Shown: in pieces, positions 46,625-56,046 of the stretch | Position numbering within the stretch: the stretch's first letter is position 1 | Layout: every line of letters begins with the position of its first letter | NCBI RefSeq assembly: GCF_001544135.1 | Contig: NZ_BCPV01000010.1 | Location: forward strand, 1 to 64,000 | DNA: 64,000 nucleotides | Direction of reading: 5' to 3' | From: Geobacillus zalihae NBRC 101842 | GTDB taxonomy: Bacteria; Bacillota; Bacilli; Bacillales; Anoxybacillaceae | Position numbers and translations under genes: made by a program | The notes under the pieces: model-generated | What the model was told of the DNA's origin: nothing | The model's database searches: none | Seen by the model: only the letters and a program-made list of their open reading frames with translations

Positions 46625-48982
46625 TCAGCTGTTCTGCTCGCGCCAGCGCTCCCACTCATCCTCGCTCATCAACACATCGCGCGGTTTGCTGCCGCGCGCC
46701 TCCGAAATCAACCCTCGTTCCTCCATCATCTCGATCAACCGGGCAGCGCGGTTGTAGCCGATGCGGAAATGACGCTGCAGGCTCGATGTCGACGCCCCTC
46801 CTTGGGCGATGACAAACCGGCACGCCTCCTCGAACAGTTCGTCATCCTCGCCGCCCATCGACGCCGTTTGCCGAAAATCGTCCGGATCAAACAGATAGGA
46901 TGGGCCTTGCTTCTCTTTCACGTGCGCTGCCACCCGCTCGATTTCCTCATCAGAAATAAAGCAGCCTTGCAGCCGCACCGGCTTGGCCGAACCATTTTCC
47001 AAAAACAGCATATCGCCGCGCCCAAGCAGCCGCTCAGCCCCATTCACATCTAAAATGGTGCGCGAATCGACTTGGGAGGAGACGGAAAACGCAATGCGCG
47101 TCGGAATGTTCGCCTTGATCAATCCCGTGAGGACATCGACCGACGGCCGCTGCGTCGCGATCAGCAGATGGATGCCGCACGCCCGCGCTTTTTGCGCCAG
47201 CCGGCAAATCGATTCTTCGACATCGGCTGGAGCGGCCATCATGAGGTCCGCTAGCTCATCAATGACGATGACGATGTACGGCAGCGGCGGCTCGCTGCTT
47301 CCGCGTTCGCGAAGATGGGCGTTATACTTTTCAATATCGCGCACGCCGGCGTGGACAAACTGTTCATACCGCCGTTCCATTTCGCCGACCGCCCACTTGA
47401 GCGCCCCCGCCGCCGCCTTCGCCTCGGTGATCACCGGGCTGAGCAAATGCGGCAGCCCGTTGTACGGCGCCAGTTCGACCATTTTTGGATCAATGAGCAG
47501 CCATTTCACTTCGTGCGGCGCTGCTTTATACAACATGCTGATAAGCATCGCGTTCATGCATACGCTTTTTCCCGACCCGGTCGCCCCGGCGATCAGCCCA
47601 TGCGGCATTTTTCGGATGTCAGTCACGACCGGCGCACCGCTAATGTCAAGCCCAAGCGCCACGGTAAGCGGCGATGGGCTTTTACGGAACGCTTCGCTTT
47701 CTAAAATTTCCCGCAGGCGCACCGGACGGCTCGTTCGGTTCGGCACTTCAATGCCAATCGTCCGTTTTCCCGGGATCGGCGCCTCGATGCGAATATCTTT
47801 CGCCGCCAGACTGAGTTTGATATCATCGATTAAACTCGTAATCTTGCTCACTTTCACTCCTAAATCCGGCTGCACTTCAAACCGCGTCACCGTCGGTCCT
47901 TGCGTCGCCCCAACGACTTTGGCGCCGATATGGAAGCTCGCAAACGTCCGGTCCAAACGCTGGCATTGGTCGCGAAGCCACTGCTCGTCGCGTTCGGCCG
48001 CTTTCTCGGGCGGTTCAAGAAGCGCCAATGGCGGCAGTACGCAGCCGTTCGATCGATTCGCCGCCTTTTCTTCGAGTTTGCGCCAATCTTGCTTTAACAT
48101 GATCACATTATACGGGATGCGCGTTCGTTCGGGGCGGGAAGCCTCCTCCCGGCCCGCGGGCGCCGCCGAGTGACGGATTTCGCGATCTGGGGTCGTCTCC
48201 CGCTGTTCTGTCGAAGAAGCGCTCCCTCCGTCTCCATTCTTCCTCATCTGTGACGGCACCCCTCGTCCTTCGCTCTCCAAGCCGCCGTCTGTTGCGTGCG
48301 GCGCGCGTTCGTTGCCTCGTTCGTCCAGCTCCTGCCCTTTCTTTTCATCCGCCTCGGCATCACGTTCTTCCTGCCCTGCCGCCGGCGCCAGCTCATGTTT
48401 TCCTTCCGTTTCCATAACAGCCGCGGGCATCGCTCCGCTCGCGTCTTCGTTCCATTCCTCTGCCCCCTTGGCCAAAGGCGCCTCTTCTTTTGGCGGTTCA
48501 GCCGCCCGGCTTTCCGTGCCCTCTCGCGCGTCTCGCCGTGTCGCTTCGCCGCGGAGGGCCTCTTCCCGAACCGCCTCATCGCTCCGATTCTCCATGTCCC
48601 CCGCACCGGTCAGCCCGGGTTCATCCGCTCGTTGCCGCTGTTTCCCCCGATTCCGATCATATCCAAAAACCGGGGATGGCACATCGGACGGGCGGAACAG
48701 CCGTTTTTCCGCTATTTCCCTTGAAACGCCAGCTGACGGGCGCCGACTCGGCAGCGGCCGGGATGCCTCGCTTTTCTCCCGCCTCGGCCTTTCCTGATTT
48801 TCACCCGGCTGGTCATCCGGAATCAACGGAAAGCGGAAGCGGCCTTGCGGATATTGGTAAATGACATTCACCGCGCCGCGTTCGGGCATGCCGGCCGACA
48901 GAGGGGAATTCGCTCGCTGTTCGTTCCCTTCCTCTTCCTCATCGCTCGTGAGAAAACGAAGCCATCGTTTCCAAAATTTCAT
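46625..48982 (-). CDS. sftA: DNA translocase SftA (FtsK/SpoIIIE family)
   Basis: Septum-associated DNA pump that clears chromosome from the division plane. 785 residues. The N-terminal ~300 residues are charged, low-complexity and without transmembrane helices, as in soluble SftA. Then an FtsK motor with Walker A GATGSGKS (about 465), Walker B in [13 protein letters not shown], and a C-terminal winged-helix gamma domain (about 725-785). The linker is rich in Glu/Arg/Ala. Confidence 0.94.
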   Translation of the reverse strand: MKFWKRWLRFLTSDEEEEGNEQRANSPLSAGMPERGAVNVIYQYPQGRFRFPLIPDDQPGENQERPRREKSEASRPLPSRRPSAGVSREIAEKRLFRPSDVPSPVFGYDRNRGKQRQRADEPGLTGAGDMENRSDEAVREEALRGEATRRDAREGTESRAAEPPKEEAPLAKGAEEWNEDASGAMPAAVMETEGKHELAPAAGQEERDAEADEKKGQELDERGNERAPHATDGGLESEGRGVPSQMRKNGDGGSASSTEQRETTPDREIRHSAAPAGREEASRPERTRIPYNVIMLKQDWRKLEEKAANRSNGCVLPPLALLEPPEKAAERDEQWLRDQCQRLDRTFASFHIGAKVVGATQGPTVTRFEVQPDLGVKVSKITSLIDDIKLSLAAKDIRIEAPIPGKRTIGIEVPNRTSRPVRLREILESEAFRKSPSPLTVALGLDISGAPVVTDIRKMPHGLIAGATGSGKSVCMNAMLISMLYKAAPHEVKWLLIDPKMVELAPYNGLPHLLSPVITEAKAAAGALKWAVGEMERRYEQFVHAGVRDIEKYNAHLRERGSSEPPLPYIVIVIDELADLMMAAPADVEESICRLAQKARACGIHLLIATQRPSVDVLTGLIKANIPTRIAFSVSSQVDSRTILDVNGAERLLGRGDMLFLENGSAKPVRLQGCFISDEEIERVAAHVKEKQGPSYLFDPDDFRQTASMGGEDDELFEEACRFVIAQGGASTSSLQRHFRIGYNRAARLIEMMEERGLISEARGSKPRDVLMSEDEWERWREQNS

Positions 48983-49018
48983 CCATCACGTCACTCTTTC
49001 TTTGCCTTCATTGTCGGA

Positions 49019-49050
49019 AAAAACGCCACTGGCGTCGTTCCAGTGGCGAA
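49019..49050 (-). terminator. Intrinsic terminator of ytpR
   Basis: CGCCACTGG/CCAGTGGCG stem with a 7-nt loop, then TTTTTTCC on the minus strand. Confidence 0.9.
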
Positions 49051-49088
49051 ACAACAGTCGGAATCCGTCTGCACCGCCCGTCGGAACG

Positions 49089-49694
49089 TCAAAAAACGAA
49101 CGGCTGGCCGACCTCATACTCATCGGACAGCACCAAAATGCCTTTCTCCTGCGGGGCGTTTGGCAGCCCAAGCTCGCGGGCCGAACAAATCATGCCGGAT
49201 GACCGGACGCCGCGCAGCTCGCTTTCTTGAATGACGAGGCCGTTTGGCATCACGGCGCCGATTTTGGCGACGACGACTTTTTGCCCTTCGGCGACGTTCG
49301 GCGCTCCGCAGACGATTTGCAGCACCTCACCGCCGACATCGACTTGGCAGACGCTCAATTTATCGGCGTTCGGATGCTTCGTTTTCTCTTTCACATATCC
49401 GACGACAAACTTCGGCGACAAGTCAGCTTCGATCGGTTCGTCAAAACCGTTTTTCGCCAAGATGTCGTTGATGACGCCGACGAGCTCCTCATTCACTTCC
49501 AGCGGACCGTTGCCGGAAAACGGATAGTACGAAGACGCGGAAAAAATGTTATAGCCGACCGTCTCGCCCGTCCGTTCGGACATGATGCGGACGACATCGC
49601 CTTGTCTGACAAACGTCCGTTCCTCATCCGCCGCCGGTTTCAGCGACACGAGCAGCACGTCGCCGACCCCTTCTCGGTTGTAAAACACGTTCAT
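49089..49694 (-). CDS. ytpR: YtpR-family tRNA-binding domain protein
   Basis: 201 residues: a DUF4479 N-terminal part and a C-terminal OB-fold tRNA-binding domain like that of PheT ([17 protein letters not shown] to [13 protein letters not shown]). It is not a synthetase; role unknown. AAGGAGG precedes the ATG. It begins 20 bp after ytpQ. Confidence 0.92.
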   Translation of the reverse strand: MNVFYNREGVGDVLLVSLKPAADEERTFVRQGDVVRIMSERTGETVGYNIFSASSYYPFSGNGPLEVNEELVGVINDILAKNGFDEPIEADLSPKFVVGYVKEKTKHPNADKLSVCQVDVGGEVLQIVCGAPNVAEGQKVVVAKIGAVMPNGLVIQESELRGVRSSGMICSARELGLPNAPQEKGILVLSDEYEVGQPFVF

Positions 49695-49714
49695 CGCTTC
49701 ATTCCTCCTTGCCG

Positions 49715-50512
49715 CTACGTTCTCCGTTTTTTTCCTAAAATAAAAATCGGTTCAAGTTTCCCATTTTCGTATAAAAACGACAGCGCCGTGATCGGCACGC
49801 GGCCGCCGGCAAAAAAGCTCATCGTCATTTGCGCGAGCACGTCATAACCGATGTCGTTGCGGACATCAGCGATGATGAGCACATCTTGATGCGGAACAGC
49901 GACGGCCATCGTTCCTTCCACGCGCGCCCGCATGCCGGCCAAAAACGATTCGTTTAAAATGCGGCTCGCATCATACCCGTCATTGGTGTTCACAAAATAA
50001 AACACGTTGTCCGCCACCCGATCCTCTTTCACCGGCGTCGGCAGCGACCGAACGTTGAAACGGGCGATTTCCTTCACCCGCTCGCGGCTCCATTTGTCTT
50101 TCTCCAGCATGCGCTCATCAATCAAGCGATACGTTTTGCCTAGGTCGAGCGCATAGTAAATGCGCGTTTCGGCTGTATGATCATCAAACAGCAACGGAAT
50201 GCCTTCTTTCGTCTCCGTCGGAAACGACGCCGAGCGAATGACGGGATAAATGTTTCGCTCGTTGCCGGAAAGCGCCGCGTCTTCCTCCATCGTTTTCAAC
50301 GTTTCCTCTACATAATAAACGACTTCGCGCACCGCCTCATCTTTTTGTTCGTGCCATTTGGCGATCACGCCGGGAAGCGAGATCGTGACGCCTTTTTTCG
50401 TGCGGCGGTCTTCGACGCGCATCGCGTCTTGCTTGGCGTCAAAGCGAAACGTCCAGTGCCGGTGGGCGACGAGGCGCTCTTTAATCTTCTCATACATTTG
50501 CCGGCTGTTCAT
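49715..50512 (-). CDS. ytpQ: DUF1444 protein YtpQ
   Basis: 265 residues, soluble, DUF1444 family; function unknown. The conserved centre reads [14 protein letters not shown], and the C-terminus has a [17 protein letters not shown] block. AAGGAGG at 8 nt supports the ATG at 50512 over a longer frame. The 210 bp upstream to the DUF84 gene hold no recognisable gene. Confidence 0.88.
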
Positions 50513-50722
50513 TCGTGTTCCTCCTTGTTTTGCCGGCGGCCGTGCCTTCCGTTTCCCTCTTTCGGCCGGGACTTGGCCAAAGGCGCATCCGGCGTTGACA
50601 ATGCCAGGCCATGCCCGTGCGGCGTTTTCCACCGTTTGACGTTGCCAGCCGCTCGGTCTAGATCCTCGCGCGGCCCGCTCATTCAGCCGCCCGCCATCAT
50701 CGGCATGACCGTTCGTTATTTA

Positions 50723-51253
50723 TCATACATGGAACGACCCGTTTTGACAAAGCCATTCATATTGACCGGCCAAAAGCTCGACGATGTGGGAAAACATCGC
50801 CGATCGGTCAACGCGCCCGTTCGTCAATACGCCGACCGCGCCTTCTTTCCGCCGAACGTTCCTCCGCCCGGTGTACGCTTCCATCACGTCGCCGAGCTCG
50901 CGCCCCGCCTCGATGCCGGTGCCGACGTCCGGCGGGAGGGCGAGGCGGGCGCCGGCGGCGGCCACCACCACTCCGTTTCGGTCAGCGAGCGCCCCCCAGT
51001 TGCACAGCCACCATTGCCCATCGATCTTCGTCACGCCGCCTTCCAATCCGATGCCGATGTCCGCCTCCGCCGCTTCGAGCGCCCGTTTGGCGCGCCCGAT
51101 GGCGCCAAGCCGCGTCTCCTCATCGGACAGCGGCTGCGCGGAAACGCCTGATGGCACCTCAAGCGATACAATGCGGTATTCCTTTTCCGAAAGCACCGCC
51201 CGAACGGCGGCGATTTTCGCTTCGTTGTTCGTTCCAACCGCAACAGTTTTCAT
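50723..51253 (-). CDS. DUF84-family inosine/xanthosine triphosphatase
   Basis: 176 residues of the YjjX/DUF84 family that hydrolyses damaged purine nucleotides (ITP, XTP) to protect DNA and RNA. It shows the N-terminal VGTNNEAKIAAVRAV and the GIGLEGGV core with WWLCNWGAL. AAGGAGGG precedes the ATG. Lies between ytpQ and ytoP. Confidence 0.88.
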   Translation of the reverse strand: MKTVAVGTNNEAKIAAVRAVLSEKEYRIVSLEVPSGVSAQPLSDEETRLGAIGRAKRALEAAEADIGIGLEGGVTKIDGQWWLCNWGALADRNGVVVAAAGARLALPPDVGTGIEAGRELGDVMEAYTGRRNVRRKEGAVGVLTNGRVDRSAMFSHIVELLAGQYEWLCQNGSFHV

Positions 51254-51298
51254 CCAGTGCCCTCCTTGTCATGGAAAAGGAGAAGCGTTCGCTTCTCC

Positions 51299-52375
51299 TC
51301 AGCTGTTTTGGCGAATCGTCTCGACCGTCGTCCGGTCGCACCGTTTGACGAGCTCAACGATGAGCTGTTTGGCCGCCGCGTAATCATCGATATGAATGAT
51401 CGACGCATGCGTATGAATGTAGCGGGCGCAAATGCCGATCACCGCCGACGGCACGCCGCGGTTGGCGATATGCACCCGCCCGGCGTCGGTTCCGCCGCCT
51501 GGGGAAATGAAAAACTGATACGGGACGCCAATCGTTTCCGCGGTGTCAAGCACAAACTCGCGCATGCCGCGGTGCGTAATCATCGTCCGGTCGTACAAGC
51601 GGATGAGCGCCCCTTTGCCGATATGGCCGAACGCCTGCTTGTCGCCGGACATGTCGTTGGCCGGGCTGGCTTCCAAGGCGAAAAAGATATCCGGGTTGAT
51701 CATCGCTGCCGCCGTCTGGGCCCCACGCAGCCCGACCTCTTCCTGCACAGTCGCTCCAGCGTACAAGACGTTCGGCACTGTTTCGCCGTTCAGCTCTTTT
51801 AACAGCTCGATCGCCAACCCGCAGCCAAACCGATTGTCCCACGCTTTTGCCATCACGGTTTTTCCGTTGGCCAACACCGTGAATGGGCTGACCGGCACGA
51901 TCGGCTGACCGGGGCGGACGCCGACTCGTTCGGCATCTTCACGGCTTTCCGCTCCGATGTCAATCAACATGTTTTTCATCTCCATTGGTTTCTTGCGCTG
52001 CTCCTCATCAAGCAAATGCGGCGGAATCGACCCGATCACGCCGATGACCGGCCCTCCGTCCGTGATAATCTGCACGCGCTGGGAGAGCAGCACTTGATCC
52101 CACCAGCCGCCGAGCGGCTGAAACCGAATCATGCCATTGTCGGTGATCGCCGTCACCATAAATGCGACTTCATCCATATGGCCGGCGACCATCACCGTCG
52201 GGCCCGCCTCATCGCCGCGTTTGACGCCGAAAAGGCTCCCGAGGCGGTCTTGCACAATGTCATCGGCGTATTTCTCGAGCTCTTTGCGCATAAACTGCCG
52301 CACCGGATGTTCATAACCCGGTGCGCCTGGAAGCTCGGTCAACGTTTGGAATAATTGCAGCGTGTCCTCATTCAT
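51299..52375 (-). CDS. ytoP: M42-family metallo-aminopeptidase YtoP
   Basis: Glutamyl-aminopeptidase-like enzyme with two metals. 358 residues; metal and catalytic motifs [28 protein letters not shown] and the late [10 protein letters not shown]. The ATG at 52375 is placed by GGGAG at 7 nt; a GTG immediately upstream is less likely. Confidence 0.93.
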   Translation of the reverse strand: MNEDTLQLFQTLTELPGAPGYEHPVRQFMRKELEKYADDIVQDRLGSLFGVKRGDEAGPTVMVAGHMDEVAFMVTAITDNGMIRFQPLGGWWDQVLLSQRVQIITDGGPVIGVIGSIPPHLLDEEQRKKPMEMKNMLIDIGAESREDAERVGVRPGQPIVPVSPFTVLANGKTVMAKAWDNRFGCGLAIELLKELNGETVPNVLYAGATVQEEVGLRGAQTAAAMINPDIFFALEASPANDMSGDKQAFGHIGKGALIRLYDRTMITHRGMREFVLDTAETIGVPYQFFISPGGGTDAGRVHIANRGVPSAVIGICARYIHTHASIIHIDDYAAAKQLIVELVKRCDRTTVETIRQNS

Positions 52376-52429
52376 CACGCGTCTCCCTTTCTATGTTCGA
52401 TTTCACCGTTCCGTTTCTTTCCGTCCTTC

Positions 52430-52458
52430 TTACATGTTCCGCCAAAATCGGCTATACT
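52430..52458 (+). promoter_or_regulatory. Sigma-A promoter of ytzB
   Basis: TTACAT (52430-52435), 17-bp spacer, TATACT (52453-52458). Confidence 0.55.
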
Positions 52459-52491
52459 AAACCGTATCAAAGCGAGAAGGAGGAAAGAAAC

Positions 52492-52791
52492 ATGGCTTGG
52501 AAACAGTGGCTCGTCGGCGCCGCCGTCGGTGCGGCCGTCGTCTATGCCATCCGCTCCGCTTCCAAACCGGCGCTCCTTGCCCCGGAACAAGCGCTGGCCA
52601 TGGCCAAACGCGCGCTTGGCGGTCCGCGCGCCATCCGCGGTTCCTGGATTCAATCCGCCCCGGAGCGGTATGAGAAAAACGGCCTGGCGTACACCGTATA
52701 CCGCGGCGGCGTCTGCCGCGACGACGGGGATGACGAGTTTTTCATCAACGCCTACACGGGAGCCATCGTAGACGCCAAGCCGCTGTCATAG
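52492..52791 (+). CDS. ytzB: PepSY-domain protein YtzB
   Basis: 99 residues: a short N-terminal hydrophobic segment (about 6-22), then a PepSY-like domain ending [26 protein letters not shown] precedes the ATG. Its end overlaps the converging ytnP stop by 6 bp. Confidence 0.88.
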   Translation: MAWKQWLVGAAVGAAVVYAIRSASKPALLAPEQALAMAKRALGGPRAIRGSWIQSAPERYEKNGLAYTVYRGGVCRDDGDDEFFINAYTGAIVDAKPLS

Positions 52792-53634
52792 CGGCCGCTC
52801 CCGCTTCACGACGGCGGCCATCGTCCCGTCTTCCTGCCATTTCACAGCCCGATAGTAGACATCATGGTAGAAGGTAAACCACGCATTTTGCTTTACGCCG
52901 TACGGGAGCCATCGCTGTTTGGCAAAAATCGAATCCATCGGGTAATCGTCGTACGCCATCACCCAAAGGACGTTTTGATGGGCGTGCGTGCCAAGCAAAT
53001 CGCCAAGATGAATGGCCATCTCCCCGTCTGATTCGATGAGCACGATCGCATGCCCGGCGCTATGCCCGCCGGTATGGATGAGGCGGATGCCAGGAACGAC
53101 TTCCGTTTCCTTTGTAAACGGAACGACTTGATCCGCGATCGGCTCCCAATTTTCTTTCCAATACGTATTGCGCGATCGGATGTTCGGGTTTCGCATTTCC
53201 TCCCACTCGACATCCGAGGTGATGATCGCCGCGCGCGGAAACGCCGGCACGAGCCGTCCGTCTTCCCAAACGGTCAATCCGCACGCATGGTCAAAATGCA
53301 AATGGGTCATGATGACGATGTCGATGTCGCGCCGCGTCAGCCCGAGCTTGGCAAGCGATTCATCAATCGCTGATTCTTCCGTGACGCCGAAGTTGCGCTT
53401 TTGCTTGTCGGTCAGCTTGCCGTTGCCGATGCCGGATTCAATGAGCAGCCGTTTTCCATAGGCTTCCACCAAAATCGGATCGGTGCGCAGCTCGATTTGA
53501 TTGTTGTCGTTCGGAGGATATTTTTTCGACCAAAGCGGTTTCGGCACGACGCCAAACATCGCCCCGCCGTCAAGATGGGTGACGCCGCCTTGCAGCCATG
53601 TCAAGGTGACTTGTCCAATTCGCAACTGTTCCAT
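52786..53634 (-). CDS. ytnP: MBL-fold lactonase-like hydrolase YtnP
   Basis: 282 residues. Metal-binding HLHFDH at 111-116 and later His and Asp in TGGHSAGH and LGDLLG. The family includes quorum-quenching lactonases; B. subtilis YtnP acts on N-acylhomoserine lactones and inhibits Streptomyces signalling. GGAGAGAGG precedes the ATG. Confidence 0.9.
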   Translation of the reverse strand: MEQLRIGQVTLTWLQGGVTHLDGGAMFGVVPKPLWSKKYPPNDNNQIELRTDPILVEAYGKRLLIESGIGNGKLTDKQKRNFGVTEESAIDESLAKLGLTRRDIDIVIMTHLHFDHACGLTVWEDGRLVPAFPRAAIITSDVEWEEMRNPNIRSRNTYWKENWEPIADQVVPFTKETEVVPGIRLIHTGGHSAGHAIVLIESDGEMAIHLGDLLGTHAHQNVLWVMAYDDYPMDSIFAKQRWLPYGVKQNAWFTFYHDVYYRAVKWQEDGTMAAVVKRERPL

Positions 53635-53687
53635 TTCCTCTCTCCCCCCTCCACTAGTGTACCATTTTCTCCATCAATCGGAAATAG

Positions 53688-53714
53688 AAAAAGACCCGAC
53701 CAATCGGTTCGGGC
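53688..53714 (-). terminator. Intrinsic terminator of trmB
   Basis: CCCGA/TCGGG stem with a 9-nt loop next to the trmB stop, then TCTTTTTC on the minus strand. Confidence 0.7.
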
Positions 53715-54368
53715 CTATGACGACCGCCGCGGCGGGCGCACCGCCTCGCATCGGTAAATGCGGTTTCCTTTTAAGGAAAATTTTTCCTCATACTCTGTCA
53801 TGACATTGTCCGTCATGCCGCTTTGATGCAAGTCGAGCTGGACCGATGCGAGCACAAACCCATATTGCGACAAACTGACAAGCGAGTATTCGAAAAACGA
53901 TTGATTGTCCGTTTTCAAATGGATGTCTCCGTCTTCCGCCAAAATGCGGTCATAGAGCGCCAAAAAGCCCCGATACGTCAGCCGCCGCTTTTCGTGCCGC
54001 TTTTTCGGCCATGGGTCGGAAAAGTTCAAATAAAGGCGCGACACTTCCCCGTCGGCAAAAAACGCAGTCAGATCTTTCGCATTGGCGTTCAGCAGCTTGA
54101 CGTTCGCGAGCCCGCTTTCGATCAGTTTGTCAAGCGCGGACACGAGCACGCTCGGGTACAGCTCGATGCCGATGAAATTGACATCCGGATGAAGTTTGGC
54201 CATTTCCGTGATAAATTTGCCTTTCCCCGTCCCGATCTCGACATGGATCGGCCGATCACGGCCGAACAGCTCGCGCCATCGCCCGCGCTTTGCTTCGGGA
54301 TCGGGAATGACGTATTGCGGATACGCGGCGATTTTGTCTTTCGCCCACGGTTTGTTGCGCAAACGCAT
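53715..54368 (-). CDS. trmB: tRNA (guanine-N7-)-methyltransferase
   Basis: Makes m7G46 in tRNA. 217 residues: SAM-binding [10 protein letters not shown] (about 43-52), [10 protein letters not shown], and the substrate motif [16 protein letters not shown]. Belongs to the Bacillus TrmB group and keeps its usual neighbours. Confidence 0.96.
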   Translation of the reverse strand: MRLRNKPWAKDKIAAYPQYVIPDPEAKRGRWRELFGRDRPIHVEIGTGKGKFITEMAKLHPDVNFIGIELYPSVLVSALDKLIESGLANVKLLNANAKDLTAFFADGEVSRLYLNFSDPWPKKRHEKRRLTYRGFLALYDRILAEDGDIHLKTDNQSFFEYSLVSLSQYGFVLASVQLDLHQSGMTDNVMTEYEEKFSLKGNRIYRCEAVRPPRRSS

Positions 54369-54460
54369 ATTGACACCTCAGCCTTGTTTCCGTTTGTTGG
54401 TTTGACGATACCACACTCGCGCCAAAGAAGCAAACGCGAAAAAACGCCCGGGCCTGAACG

Positions 54461-54502
54461 CTCTCCCATCTACGCTCACGCGTGGAAGCAGGGGGTCTTT
54501 TC
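54461..54502 (-). repeat. Short copy of the dispersed repeat submotif
   Basis: Read on the minus strand it carries GAAAAGACCCC, CTTCCACGCGTGAGCGTAG and ATGGGAG, matching 15384-15420 of repeat A. The core can fold as TCTACGC/GCGTGGA with a 4-nt loop. It lies between trmB and ytzH. Confidence 0.55.
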
Positions 54503-54576
54503 GGTTTCGAATCATAAACTCGGCTCGATCCGGGCATGATAAAACCGTACAGCCTGGCGAAAGGATGGTGACCAGC

Positions 54577-54846
54577 ATGCCGCTCGACTATAACCATCAA
54601 TTGACCGTACTTCGCGACATTTTATCCGAACATCAGCTCGATTGCTGCGGAACGGTGTCCGAATGCGAACAAATTGAACGGCTCGCTAAATCGCTGCTCG
54701 CCAACGATGAGGTGGACGGCCAAGTCAAGCAAATTCTCCCCCATATTTACGCTTATGGCCAAGGCGGGAAATACAGCACTGATTTAAACGCCCACATTTC
54801 CGCCCACCAAGGCCAGCTCGCCGATTGGGTGAATGGGCTGTCCTGA
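54577..54846 (+). CDS. ytzH: YtzH-like protein
   Basis: 89 residues, small soluble helical protein with a CCGTVSECEQIERLAKSLL block and HISAHQGQLADWV end. Function unknown. The ATG at 54577 is preferred; an in-frame ATG 12 bases earlier overlaps the AAAGGA box. Same position next to ytmP as in B. subtilis. Confidence 0.85.
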   Translation: MPLDYNHQLTVLRDILSEHQLDCCGTVSECEQIERLAKSLLANDEVDGQVKQILPHIYAYGQGGKYSTDLNAHISAHQGQLADWVNGLS

Positions 54847-54955
54847 CCGCGGCGTCTCCGTCATCGACAGCGGAAACAAACGGCGCGGCGACAACCGAAC
54901 GCAGCGATCGCGCCGCCCCCAGCGCCGGCCGTTCGGACGCTGAGGCCTCGCTTGG

Positions 54956-55738
54956 TCAACTCTCTACCATGACGCGCTTCAATAACCGAAGCGACTGCTC
55001 CTTTTCTTTTTGGCCGTCCTTCCCTTTCGGCCAAAACAGCGAGTGCAACGTATGAGCGATCGTATACCACTTTAGGCGGAGGCCAAGCTCCTGGCTCCAT
55101 TCCCATCCATATCGGTCGAGCCACGTCTTCCATTCGGCGCGCGGAATGTACAGATGAAGGAGCATGCCGATGTCGATCGCCGGATCGGCGATCATCGCTC
55201 CGTCCCAATCGATCAAGTACAACGTGCCATCATCGGCCAGCAGCCAATTGTTATGGTTGATGTCACAGTGGCAGACAACATATTCGCCATCCGGCAATGA
55301 CGACACATGCTGCTCCAGCCAGTCAAGCGCCTGACAGACGACAGAACCACCGGCCGGATGACGCCGCTGCTGCTCAGCGAGGAGAGCGAGCATTTTCTTC
55401 GCGCGCAGCGGAGATTTGCCGAGCCGCTTCAGCATCGTCACCAGCTCTTTTGAACGATGGATTTTCCTTAGCAGCGCCGCCACTTGCTCGCTTCCCATCT
55501 CCCACGGCTTCAGCTCCCGGCCGTTCAGCCATTGCTGGGCCGTAAACACATCGCCGTTTTCGAGCCGTTTCGTCCATACAAGCTTCGGGACGATGCCCTC
55601 GGCCGACAATACAGCCAGAAACGGAGAAGAATTCCGCTTTAAAAACAATTTCTTTCCTTCATATTCCGCAAAATACGCATCCCCTGTAGCGCCGCCAGCG
55701 GGAGTGATCTCCCACTCCTTACCTAGTAACTGTTCCAA
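54956..55738 (-). CDS. ytmP: Aminoglycoside/choline-kinase-like phosphotransferase YtmP
   Basis: 260 residues of the APH/choline kinase fold. The catalytic HCDINHNNWLL loop (about 160) and metal-binding IDWDGAMIADPAID are intact, so it is probably an active kinase of unknown small-molecule substrate. The start is a TTG at 55738 with AGGTGA upstream. A promoter followed at once by a hairpin lies in front of it. Confidence 0.87.
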   Translation of the reverse strand: MEQLLGKEWEITPAGGATGDAYFAEYEGKKLFLKRNSSPFLAVLSAEGIVPKLVWTKRLENGDVFTAQQWLNGRELKPWEMGSEQVAALLRKIHRSKELVTMLKRLGKSPLRAKKMLALLAEQQRRHPAGGSVVCQALDWLEQHVSSLPDGEYVVCHCDINHNNWLLADDGTLYLIDWDGAMIADPAIDIGMLLHLYIPRAEWKTWLDRYGWEWSQELGLRLKWYTIAHTLHSLFWPKGKDGQKEKEQSLRLLKRVMVES

Positions 55739-55792
55739 GCGTGTTCACCTGCGACTTAAAAATAGAAACATCTCCGTTTGCTTCTCGCGCCC

Positions 55793-55823
55793 AAATAAAA
55801 AGGACGGCCAGGCCGCGTCCTTC
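55793..55823 (-). terminator. Intrinsic terminator between amyX and ytmP
   Basis: AAGGACG/CGTCCTT stem with a 9-nt loop followed by TTTATTTG. It is about 210 bp after the amyX stop but only about 14 bp after the predicted start of the promoter at 55843-55872. Besides these two elements the 308-bp gap shows nothing. Confidence 0.65.
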
Positions 55824-55842
55824 CTCCGTCCGTTTTACTTGT

Positions 55843-55872
55843 ATTATACTGAAATACCGCTCCGGCATGCAA
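55843..55872 (-). promoter_or_regulatory. Putative sigma-A promoter upstream of ytmP
   Basis: Minus strand TTGCAT (55872-55867), 18-bp spacer, perfect TATAAT (55848-55843). Confidence 0.5.
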
Positions 55873-56046
55873 ACATTTTTCTCGGCAAACGCCTTGCTTA
55901 AAACTGCCAAAGCGGAAGCGCCCCGCGGCTCCCACTCCGGTCGGCCGCCCTTTCCCGTTTCGTCTCAACGGCGGCATGTTTCATCAAATCGATAACCACC
56001 GCTCCTCTGCAAACCTTGAGACAATTCCCACGCGCCGTCTGAGCGA

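Noticed and set aside
50513-50722. Possible small gene between ytpQ and the DUF84 gene
   Set aside because: The only open frame there is an N-terminal extension of ytpQ that would place its AAGGAGG inside the coding region; no thioredoxin motif is present.
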